This document shows positions 54,123 through 62,249 of a DNA stretch of 64,000 nucleotides, in pieces. The stretch is taken from positions 558,001-622,000 of the forward strand of contig CAWFLT010000017.1 of assembly GCA_963816795.1 (NCBI GenBank). The letters are read 5' to 3'. The notes beneath the pieces are model-generated. The model made no database searches. It worked only from the letters and a program-made list of their open reading frames with translations, and was not told the DNA's origin. The translations under genes and the position numbers were made by a program. The number at the start of each line of letters is the position of its first letter. Positions within the stretch are counted from its first letter, which is position 1. Source of the stretch: CAWFLT01 sp963816795. GTDB lineage: Bacteria; Acidobacteriota; Vicinamibacteria; Vicinamibacterales; SCN-69-37.

Positions 54123-55477
54123 ATGTCTACTGATGTCGTGATGCCCCAGATGGGCGAGTCGATTGCCGAAGGAACGGTGGTGCGCTGGATCAAGCGCGTC
54201 GGCGATGCCATCGACAAGGACGAGCCGCTGTTCGAGATCTCGACGGACAAGGTTGACGCCGAGATCCCTTCGCCGGATGCCGGCGTGCTGCTGGAGATCA
54301 AGGTCAAGGAAGGCGAGACCGTCCCCGTCAACAGCGTCGTCGCGGTGATTGGCGCGGTGGGGGAAAAACGAGCACGAGGACACGGAGAAAAGCTAGAGGG
54401 CACGGAGACGAACGAGGCCGTCGCCTCGCCGCCGGTGGCGTCCTCTCAGGGCGACGGGTCCGTTCAGGCGAGCCCGTCTACGCCGGCCGAGACGGCGGCG
54501 GCCGCAGCGGCCGCGGCCGGCGCGCCGGCGCCCGTTGTCAGCGGTCGCGGCAGCCGAGACCCTCGACGATCTGCGCCGGACGCGGTCGTCCCCGCTCGTC
54601 CGGAAGATCGCCAAAGAGCACGGCATCGACATCAGGCAACTGAACGGGACCGGTATCTCCGGCCGCGTGACGAAGAAGGACATCACGACGTTCATCGAGA
54701 GCGGCGGCCGCGCGCCAGCGGCCTCACCTGCGGCTCGTTCGGCGCAGGCGCCGGTCGCTCCGCCACCCGCCGGCGTTCAAGCCGGGCGAGAACGTGCGCA
54801 TCGAGAAGATGGGCATCATGCGCAAGAAGATCGCCGAGCACATGGTGATGAGCGTGCACACGTCACCGCACGTGTACTCGGCGTACGAGGTGGACTTCGG
54901 CAAGATCGACAAGCTGCGCCTGGCGAAGAAGGCCGAGTACGAAGCCGCGGGGACCAAACTGACGTACACGGCGTTCATCGCCAAAGCGACGGTCGATACG
55001 ATTCGCGAGTTTCCCTTCTCAAATGCGTCGCTCGACGGCGAGAACATCGTCTACAAGCGCGACATCAACCTCGGTATTGCGGTGGCGCTCGATTCCGGCC
55101 TGCTCGTGCCGGTGATCAGGAACGCCGACGAGAAGAACCTGCTCGGCTTGTGCCGCGCCATTCAGGATCTCGCGCATCGTGCGCGGACCAAGCAGCTCAA
55201 GCCCGAGGAAGTGCAGGGCGGCACCTTTACCATCACCAACCCGGGGATTTTCGGCGCGGTGTTCGGCCTGCCGATCATCAGTCAGCCACAGGTCGCCATC
55301 CTCGGCGTCGGCAGCGTCGACAAACGGGTTGTCGTCGTCGACGACATGATCGCTGTGCGGTCGATGTGCTATCTGACGCTCGGTTTCGATCACCGGCTCA
55401 TCGACGGCGCGGACGCCGGCCGGTTCCTGCAGGCGCTCAAGAACCGGCTGCAGGACTTCGACGAGAGCTGGGTATGA
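54123..55477 (+). CDS. Dihydrolipoyl acyltransferase E2 (two frameshifts; repeat in linker)
   Basis: Lipoyl domain: MSTDVVMPQMGESIAEGTVV, lipoyl Lys in EISTDKVDAEI (about K43). Residues 80-98 (GEKRARGHGEKLEGTETNEA) are encoded by a copy of the ACACGGAG repeat found between genes elsewhere. An extra base near 54545 precedes the E1/E3-binding domain PLVRKIAKEHGIDIRQLNGT then GISGRVTKKDI; another near 54775 precedes FKPGENVRIEKMGIMRKKIA and the catalytic core, ending FDHRLIDGADAGRFL with the catalytic His and Asp. GTG at 54099 is an alternative start. Substrate (pyruvate, 2-oxoglutarate or branched-chain) not resolved. Confidence 0.85.
54366..54414 (+). repeat. ACACGGAG repeat inside the acyltransferase gene
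   Basis: Reads ACGAGCACGAGGACACGGAG then AAAAGCTAGAGGGCACGGAG and ACGAACGAGGC. It matches the reverse complement of 15596-15645 with few differences and is in frame with no stop. Confidence 0.7.
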
Positions 55478-56136
55478 ACGTCCGGCGCCTCGGGCAAGTC
55501 GCGTACGACGAGGCGCTGAAGCTGCAGCAGGAACTGGTCGAGGATCGTCGCGCGGGCCGCATCGGCGACACGCTGCTGCTCCTCGAGCACCCGCCCGTCA
55601 TCACGCTTGGCGCCAGGAATCGCGGCCGCCCGACCAACGTCATCGCCTCAGCCGCCGAGCTCGCGCACGCCGGCGTGACCGTCGTGGAAACTGGCCGTGG
55701 CGGCGACGTGACGTACCACGGTCCCGGCCAGCTCGTCGGGTATCCCATCTTCGACCTCCGTCCCGATCGTTGCGATGTCCACCGTTACGTGCGCGATCTG
55801 GAAGAAGCGTTGATCCGGGCGATCCGCACGTTCGGCATCGAGGCGGGGCGAGTGCCGGGGCTGACCGGTGTCTGGGTGGGTCCACCGGGCCGTGAGAGCA
55901 AGCTGGCCGCGATTGGCATCCGTATCAGCCGCTGGATCACCAGCCACGGATTCGCGTTGAACGTCGCGACCAACCTCGACCACTTCCAACTGATCGTGCC
56001 GTGCGGGATTGCGGACCGGGGTGTGACATCACTCGAGCACTTGCTGGGGCGCCGGCCCGAGATGTCGCAGGTCGAGGACGCCGTGTCCGAAGGCGTCGCG
56101 TCAGTGTTTGGCGCCGCGCTGCAGGCTGTTCAGTAG
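55474..56136 (+). CDS. lipB: Octanoyl-[ACP]:protein N-octanoyltransferase
   Basis: First enzyme of lipoate attachment, 220 residues. VVETGRGGDVTYHGPGQLVG is the acyl-transferase signature; KLAAIGIRISRWITSHGFAL contains the catalytic Lys (SKLAAIG) and LDHFQLIVPCGI the acyl-Cys. ATG overlaps the E2 stop by four bases (ATGA), so it is coupled to the lipoyl protein it modifies. The 3' end overlaps the convergent malate-dehydrogenase-like gene by 36 bases. No lipA in the window. Confidence 0.93.
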   Translation: MNVRRLGQVAYDEALKLQQELVEDRRAGRIGDTLLLLEHPPVITLGARNRGRPTNVIASAAELAHAGVTVVETGRGGDVTYHGPGQLVGYPIFDLRPDRCDVHRYVRDLEEALIRAIRTFGIEAGRVPGLTGVWVGPPGRESKLAAIGIRISRWITSHGFALNVATNLDHFQLIVPCGIADRGVTSLEHLLGRRPEMSQVEDAVSEGVASVFGAALQAVQ

Positions 56137-56946
56137 ATCGGTCCGCTCCTGCGGACTGAGGGCCGGCACGACTCGTTGAAGGATGCGCCCGTGTCCCAGC
56201 TCGAGCGGCAGCATGACCGCCGCGCCGCTCACGCCCAGCTCGTCGCCAGGAATCGTGACCGCCTGATGGAGGCGGCGGGATCCTGCGAGGAGGGCCTCAA
56301 CGACGAGCGCCGTCGGGGCGGCAGTCGCCTGCGGGCCGGGCGGCCACAGCCGCCGGGTGGCCGCGGAAAGCGCCAGTAGCCGATGTGCCGGGATGCGATC
56401 GGCAACCGGAACGCCAGAGACGGTTGCCGATGACCAGGCCACGACGAACGCCGGCGGGCGTCCGGCGACAACGACGTTGACGCCCGTGAGGCCCAGCTCG
56501 ACTCCGGCGAGCGCGGCAACGCCCGTGGCGACGGCTGACGCCGCCGTGCCGACGAGGCGGTCCGCCGGGACTCCGAGCTCACGCGCGACCGCTTCCATGA
56601 GCGCGACCTGTTTGGCTCCGGCGAAGACGATCGGCGCTTGCGTGCCGGCGCGCACGAGCCGTCCGACCAGCGCCAGCGCCGGCTCGCCCTCCCACTCCGT
56701 CCCGTCGGCCCGATCTGCCAGAACGATCGCTGACGCACTGGCCGCGGCGAGGACATCGGCACGACCATAAAGCGCCGTGTCGTTTCCGTCGATTGGGCCG
56801 GACTGCCGGATGTCGAGCGCCTTGCCGGCCGCGACCGAGGCGGCCTCGTCGATGAGGACGATTTCGCGTACACGCCCGCGCTCGGCGAGCCGGTGCGCGA
56901 TCGCGCTCGCGAGTGCGCCGGCGCCGACGATGGCCACGACAGACAT
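56101..56946 (-). CDS. Malate/lactate-dehydrogenase-like protein, probably inactive as a dehydrogenase
   Basis: Rossmann fold like MDH/LDH: VVAIVGAGALASAIAHRLAE, then LIDEAASVAAGKALDIRQSG and PIDGNDTALYG, as in MDH. The catalytic loop (usually RxPGMxRxDL) reads ADRADGTEWEGEPALALV with no matching Arg pair, the LDSARF-type block reads GTAASAVATGVAAL, and the GEHG-type catalytic His is replaced by VAGRPPAFVV. The ligands needed for 2-hydroxyacid oxidation are thus missing. Length, 281 residues, is slightly short. It overlaps lipB convergently. Confidence 0.75.
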   Translation of the reverse strand: MSVVAIVGAGALASAIAHRLAERGRVREIVLIDEAASVAAGKALDIRQSGPIDGNDTALYGRADVLAAASASAIVLADRADGTEWEGEPALALVGRLVRAGTQAPIVFAGAKQVALMEAVARELGVPADRLVGTAASAVATGVAALAGVELGLTGVNVVVAGRPPAFVVAWSSATVSGVPVADRIPAHRLLALSAATRRLWPPGPQATAAPTALVVEALLAGSRRLHQAVTIPGDELGVSGAAVMLPLELGHGRILQRVVPALSPQERTDLLNSLQRGAKH

Positions 56947-56966
56947 TGAGCGCGTATTCTAGTTGA
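56947..56966. promoter_or_regulatory. Shared symmetrical -10 between two divergent genes
   Basis: TATTCT on the plus strand (56955-56960, six bases before ATG 56967) and TAGAAT on the minus strand (56961 to 56956, nine bases before ATG 56946) overlap on the same bases. This looks like one bidirectional promoter element. Confidence 0.55.
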
Positions 56967-57676
56967 ATGTCTCAGCAGGCGATTGTCACCGGTGGCACGC
57001 GCGGGATCGGCTACGCGATCGCGCACGCGATTCTCCAGGATGGCGGCCAGGTGATGATCAGCGGTCGCGACGCCGATCAGGTGTCACGGTCGGTCGCGGC
57101 GCTCGGGCGCGGCACGAGCGATCCATCGCGAGTCGCCGGCATGGCGGCCGACGTGCGTAACCGGACCGCCGTCGAGGCGCTGGTCGCGGAGGCGGTGCGG
57201 CGATTCGGCCGCCTCGACACGCTCGTCAACAACGCGGGCGTCGGGGCCTTCGCCCCGGTCGCGACGATGAGCGACGACGACTGGGCGCACGTGATCGACA
57301 CCAATCTCACGGGTGTCTTCTACTGCACACGCGCGGCCTTGCCCGAAATCAAGAAGGCGGGCGGCGGCTGGATCGTCAACATCGCGAGCCTGGCCGGCCG
57401 GAACTATTTCGCCAACGGCGCGGCCTACTGCGCGTCCAAGGCCGGGCCTGATTGCCTTCGGCGAGTCGCTGATGCAGGAAGTGCGTCACGACAACATCCG
57501 CGTCACCGTCATCATGCCGGGCTCGGTGGCCACCGAGTTCTCGCACAATCGCGGGGATGACGAAAGCTGGAAGCTCTCGGCCGACGACGTGGCTGAGGCG
57601 GTGATGGGCCTGCTTCCGTCACCCCGCGCGCAGCCTGCCGAGCCGGATCGAGATTCGCCCGTCGCAGCCGAAATGA
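56967..57676 (+). CDS. Short-chain dehydrogenase/reductase (two frameshifts)
   Basis: NAD(P)-dependent SDR (FabG-like). TGGTRGIGYAIAHAI is the cofactor-binding motif, NNAGVGAFAPV the NAG motif, and AAYCASKAG the catalytic Tyr-Lys pair. An extra base near 57448 separates SKAG from LIAFGESLMQEVRHDNIRVT; another near 57632 leads to LPSRIEIRPSQPK and the stop at 57674-57676, the standard tail of this SDR group. The leaderless -10 TATTCT is six bases upstream. With both bases removed it is about 235 residues and complete. Confidence 0.82.
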
Positions 57677-57725
57677 CCTCGGGAGTCGTTACGATCTGGG
57701 CTCGCGGGGCACCCGCTCGCGCCGC

Positions 57726-58961
57726 TCAGCGTCCTACGTGCGGACTTCGCGGTCTTAGAACGACACCCGAGGTCGTTTTCCACCAGATCGCGGGCCCGCA
57801 CAGACAGACGCCGATGACGATCGCCAGCAGACGCGGCGAAGCGTGAAAACGATCGAGCGCGACCGCCGTGGCGAAGGTAAACGTCGACTGCACCACTGAC
57901 AGCGCGACGAGCTCGGCCGCGAAGACCCGGCCGCGGAACGTGTCGGGGACCGACATCTGCAGCAGGACGTTGCTCGCGACCCAGAGGATCGACCCGAACG
58001 TGTGCGCGACGATGACGGTGAGCGCGGCGACCCAGATGTTCGGCGCAAAGCCGAGCGTCGCGTAGGCGGCGCCGGCCGCCAGATACGACGGCGCGATCCA
58101 GCCGGTGAGCTGTGTCTGCGATCGGCGCGCGAGCGCCGTGACCGTGAACGACCCGATGGCGGCGCCGATGCCTCGCGCGGCGTAGAGGACGCCGATGCCG
58201 GCATCGCCGCTGGCGCCAATTCGAAAGACGCGGTCGCCAAAGACCGTCAGGAGCAGCAGCGCGCCGCCGACAATCGCCCAGCCGCCTTTGACGAGGGCGA
58301 CCCGCGCCACCGGCCAGTGCGCCCGCATGTAGGACACGCCTTCGACCAGGCCGTGCCACCCGGACGACGCACGCGGCCCATCCGGCCGGGCCGGCACGCG
58401 CAATCGCCACAGACATCCGGCGGAGAGAAAGAACGACGCCGAGTTGATCAGAAACGCCGCGTCGCGGCCGAGCGACGCCGCCACCACGCCGCCGAGCGAC
58501 GCGCCAATCGCCAGCATCGCCGACCACGTTCCTGTGGATATCGCGTTGGCCGAGACCAGATCCTCGCGGCGCACGATCATCGGCACCGTCGCCGATCGCG
58601 CCGGCTCGAAGAATCCGGACGCGCCGACGACGACGGCCGTCACGACGAACGCGAGCCAGACCATCGACGGCGTGCGAACCAGGAGCAGCCCGAGCACGGC
58701 CACGCCACGGATGACGTCGGCGGCGATCATGATCCGGCGTCGATCGAAGCGATCCGCGACGACGCCTGCGCGACGGACCGACGAGCGCGATCGGCAGGAT
58801 CTGCACCACCATCAGCGCCGCGACCATCGTCGCCGACCCGGTCAGGTCGAAGAGCAGCGCGTAGAGGGCGACGTAGTTGAACCAGTCGCCGAGCTGGCTG
58901 ACGACCTGCCCCAGCCAGAGCCAGCGAAAGTTGCGGTTGTCGCGCAGCAGGAGAACGACAT
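57726..58961 (-). CDS. MFS transporter (MFS_3/EntS-like; N-terminus disturbed)
   Basis: Twelve-helix exporter of the MFS_3 type. The N-terminal part LLRDNRNFRWLWLGQVVSQL then GDWFNYVALYALLFDL and MVAALMVVQILPIALVGP lies in one frame. One extra base near 58775 leads to AGVVADRFDRRRIMIAADVI and the rest. The only nearby ATG (58961) lies in a frame not matching the N-terminal segment, and this ATG is next to the GGTCAGACC repeat, so the true start may have been altered. It lies five bases downstream of the threonine-dehydratase gene on the same strand. Confidence 0.75.
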
Positions 58962-59022
58962 CGGGTCAGACCGGGGTCAGACCGGTCAGCCGCTCAGTTC
59001 GGGGTCTGACCCCGGTCTGACC
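58961..59022. repeat. GGGTCAGACC palindromic repeat
   Basis: GGGTCAGACCGGGGTCAGAC then CGGTCAGCCGCTCAGTTCGG and GGTCTGACCCCGGTCTGACC. Copies face each other and can form a hairpin. It encodes the last residues of threonine dehydratase on the minus strand and touches the start of the MFS gene. Confidence 0.7.
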
Positions 59023-59981
59023 GATCGCCCCGATGATCGTCTTGGCGTCGACGTTCCGGCCGGAGAGGATGACGCCGACGCGGCGGCCGGTCAGGTCGAG
59101 GCCGGCCGCGAGGAGCGCCGCGACGCCGGCGGCGCCCGCACCCTCGGCGACCAGCCGGTCGCGGAGGATGAGGTCGCGCATCGCGGTGGCCATCGCGGCC
59201 TCGTCGACCGTCACCACGCGATCGACGAGATCGCGGACGATCGCGAACGTCTGGCTGTCCGGTTCCATGTTGCCCGCCAGGCCGTCGGCCAGCGTCGGGC
59301 CGCACCTCGACGGTCACCGGCCGGCCCGCCGCCAGCGCGCCGGTAAAGACCGGCGACGCTGCCGCCTCGGCGCCGACAATCAGCGCGTCCTTCAGCACGC
59401 GCGCGCGCGACGATGGCCGTCCCGGAGAGCAGCCCGCCGCCACCGAGCGGAACGACGAACGTGTCGAGGTCGGGACGTTCGTCGAGCATCTCGAGCGCCA
59501 CCGTGCCGGCGCCGGCGATCACGTCGCGATGGCTGTACGCCGACACGAACGTCGCGCCAGATCGGCGAACGTCATCGACGACTGCCGCTTCGGCCGCGTC
59601 GTACGTGGGCGCGGTGACGATCTCAGCGCCCAGCCGCGCGAGCGCGACGCGTTTTGCATCAGGCGCGGTCTCAGGCAGATGGACGCGCGCCTTCAACCCC
59701 AGGTGGCGCGCCGCCGTCGCGATCGCCAGTCCGTGGTTGCCCGCCGAGGCCGTCGTGACATCGACAACCGACGGCCGTTCGTCCTTCAAGCGTCGAAGCG
59801 CGTTGGCCGCGCCGCGGATCTTGAACGATCCCGTCGCCTGCACGATTTCGAGCTTCAGCCAGATCTCGGCGCCCGTGGCATCCGACAGCCAGGGCGACAG
59901 GATGAGCGGCGTCCGCCACGCGAGGCCGTCGATACGCCGGGTCGCGGCGCGGATGTCGTCCAGGGACGGCGCGACTGACAT
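58966..59981 (-). CDS. Threonine/serine dehydratase, catabolic type without ACT domain (two frameshifts)
   Basis: PLP enzyme deaminating threonine to 2-oxobutyrate. ATG at 59981 gives MSVAPSLDDIRAATRRIDGL. PLP Lys is in ATGSFKIRGAAN; VPLGGGGLLSGTAIVARA is the phosphate-binding loop. An extra base near 59410 leads to VLKDALIVGAEAAASPVFTG; another near 59300 to TLADGLAGNMEPDSQTFAIV then RDLVDRVVTVDEAAM. The end, GQTGVRPRTERLTGLTPV, is read from the GGTCAGACC repeat rather than from ancestral sequence. Length without frameshifts is close to 330 residues; no ACT domain, so not IlvA of the biosynthetic type. Confidence 0.83.
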
Positions 59982-59999
59982 GACAGAATGATACGTGCG
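59982..59999. promoter_or_regulatory. Divergent leaderless-type promoter
   Basis: On the minus strand TATCAT (59993 to 59988) is six bases before the ATG at 59981. The same symmetric ATGATA can be used on the plus strand for the hydrolase start at 60000. No ribosome site on either side. Confidence 0.5.
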
Positions 60000-60635
60000 A
60001 TGCGTATCGCGACGGCAGCCGCCCCGCCATTTCACAAGAACGGCTACGTCGTCTCGTGCGAGATCACACACGAAGCGGTGCTGATCGATCCCGGAGATGA
60101 AGTCGATGAGCTGCTCGACCTGATTCGCCGCGAGAAACTTGCGACGAAGGCGATTCTGCTCACGCACGCGCACCTGGACCACGTCACCGGCGTCGCCGCT
60201 GCCAAGGCCGCGCTCGGCGTCGACGTCTGGCTGCACGAGGCTGACAACTTCCTCTACGAGGGCGCGGTGCAGCAGGGCCTCATGTTCGGCATCCGCGTCG
60301 AGCCGCCGCCGCCTGTCGATCGCTTCTACGAGCCGGGCGTGCCGTTCAAGTTCGGCGAGTACGTCGTCGACATCTTGCACACGCCGGGGCATTGTCCGGG
60401 CGGCGTGTGTCTGGCCATCGGCCGCGACGGCAACCAGACGCGCGAGTTGTTCGTCGGCGACACGCTCTTTGCTGGATCGATCGGCCGCACGGATCTGCCC
60501 GGCGGCGATCACGAGACGTTGATCACGTCAATCCGCACCGTCCTGTTCGCGTTTCCGGACGACGCGGTCGTCCACTCGGGCCACGGGCCGGAGACGACGA
60601 TCGGGGTGGAGAGACGGACGAATCCGTTTCTGTAG
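60000..60635 (+). CDS. Metallo-beta-lactamase-fold hydrolase (glyoxalase II-like)
   Basis: Two-metal hydrolase of 211 residues. THAHLDHVTG is the HxHxDH motif, LHTPGHCPGGVC the second His site, FVGDTLFAGSIGRTDLPGGD the bridging Asp block and HSGHGPETTIG the last His. It resembles YcbL/GloB-like thioester hydrolases that release glutathione or CoA thioesters. ATG at 60000; ATG at 59988 is also open. The start region is shared divergently with threonine dehydratase. Confidence 0.88.
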   Translation: MRIATAAAPPFHKNGYVVSCEITHEAVLIDPGDEVDELLDLIRREKLATKAILLTHAHLDHVTGVAAAKAALGVDVWLHEADNFLYEGAVQQGLMFGIRVEPPPPVDRFYEPGVPFKFGEYVVDILHTPGHCPGGVCLAIGRDGNQTRELFVGDTLFAGSIGRTDLPGGDHETLITSIRTVLFAFPDDAVVHSGHGPETTIGVERRTNPFL

Positions 60636-60718
60636 AGCGTTTCAAAACGCGTAGCGCGGATTGGGCTGCAATCCGCGTGCAGTTGGCGGGCCCCAACCCG
60701 GCCCGCCCTACGTACGCA

Positions 60719-61015
60719 TCAATTCCCTGCCTGCACCATGAATTCGACACGGCCGACGGTGAGCGTGTCGCCGACGCGCAGGACGACGCGTTCGACCTTC
60801 TTGCCGTTGACGATCGTGCCGTTGGTGCTGCCGAGGTCTTCGACGACCAGTTGATCGGACCGATCGGCCGTCAACCGGCAGTGGAGCCGCGACACCAGCG
60901 CGGCGTCGACGATGAAATCCGCGCGCGCGGTGCGACCGACCGTCTTGATCGCTCCTGGTGGCAGACGCAAAGTAATCGACGGAGTATCGCTGCTTTCGAG
61001 AATCCACCCGGGCAT
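60719..61015 (-). CDS. FHA-domain protein
   Basis: Ninety-eight residues, essentially one FHA domain for phosphothreonine binding. KTVGRTARADFIVDAALVSR then LHCRL contains the GR and SRxH motif; EDLGSTNGTIVNGKKVE is the STNGT motif. It starts a few bases after pntAA ends on the same strand, so it may be cotranscribed. No protein kinase is in the window. Confidence 0.85.
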   Translation of the reverse strand: MPGWILESSDTPSITLRLPPGAIKTVGRTARADFIVDAALVSRLHCRLTADRSDQLVVEDLGSTNGTIVNGKKVERVVLRVGDTLTVGRVEFMVQAGN

Positions 61016-61021
61016 GGGGAG

Positions 61022-62201
61022 CTACACTCCGGCCGGTTGACGGACGCGCGGGTGCACGACCGCTCCGCCTTTGGTGACGACGATCTCCTTCGTGATCTCG
61101 TCGTTCAGGTCGAGAATCAGCCGCGGCGCGCCGGTGGCCTTGCCGTCCGGCCCTTTCTCCCGCTGCACGAGATGCTGCACGAGCGTGACGACGTTACGCG
61201 CATACATCTGACTCGCGTGATAAGGCACTGAGGCCGGCAGGTTGGTCGGGCCGATGATCGTCACGCCGTGCCGTTCGACGGTGGCGTCCGGCTGCGTGAG
61301 CTCGCAATTGCCGCCGGTCGCGGCGGCGAGATCGACGATGACCGATCCCGGCGGCATGCCTTTCACCATCTCCTCAGTGATGAGCACGGGCGCCTTCTTG
61401 CCCGGGATCGCCGCAGTCGTGACCACGACGTCGGTGGCGGCGACGGTCTTCTGCATCAGCTCGCGCTGGCGGCGATAGAACGACTCGTCCTGCGCCTTCG
61501 CATAGCCGCCGGCGTCCTGCGCGTCGCCGGCCTCGATCGGCATCTCGACGAAGCGGGCGCCGAGGCTCTGGATCTGTTCCTTGACGGCAGGCCGGACGTC
61601 GTAGGCCTCGACCCGCGCGCCGAGCCGCTTGGCCGTCGCGATCGCCTGCAGCCCGGCCACTCCAGCGCCAATGACGAAGACCCGCGCGGCGGCGACGGTA
61701 CCGGCGGCGGTATTGAGCATCGGAAACATGCGCGGAAGCGTTGCCGCTGCGAGCAGCACGGCTTTGTAGCCGGCGATCGTCGCCATCGACGACAACGCGT
61801 CCATGCTCTGCGCGCGAGTGATGCGCGGGACCAGCTCCATCGAGATGAGCGTCGCGCCGCGCTCTGCGACCGCTCGGGCAGCATCGGGCGCTGTCAGCGG
61901 CTCGGCAAAGCCGATGACGACCTGATCGTTGCGCATCAGCGCGACGTCGGCGGATGCCGCCGGCCGGATTCGCCCCAGGCGCGCGGACCTGCGCGATGAT
62001 CTCGCATTGGAAAACGTCGGCGCGCGACGCGACGGTCGCGCCGGCAGCAACGAACGACGCATCGGGGAATCCGGCTTCGTCGCCGGCGCCGTGCTCGACG
62101 ACGACGTCGACGCCCAGCTTCTTCAGCGCCGGCAGCACGACGGGCACGAGCGCCACGCGCCGTTCACCCGGGAACGTCTCCTTCGGAACTCCGATCTTCA
62201 T
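61022..62201 (-). CDS. pntAA: NAD(P) transhydrogenase alpha subunit part 1 (one frameshift)
   Basis: NAD(H)-binding dI domain of proton-translocating transhydrogenase. ATG at 62201 gives MKIGVPKETFPGERRVALVP. An extra base near 61985 precedes SADVALMRNDQVVIGFAEPL. NAD fold: RVFVIGAGVAGLQAIATAKR; GARVEAYDVRPAVKEQIQSL; and VVVTTAAIPGKKAPVLITEE follow as in PntAA. It lacks the membrane dII helices and dIII, and neither pntAB nor pntB is adjacent: FHA follows and a hydrolase-fold gene precedes it. TAAACT is eight bases before the start. Confidence 0.88.
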
Positions 62202-62249
62202 CGGGCAAGAGTTTACAGCCGTTTCAGATTGGCGTCGCGAGCGGAACCG

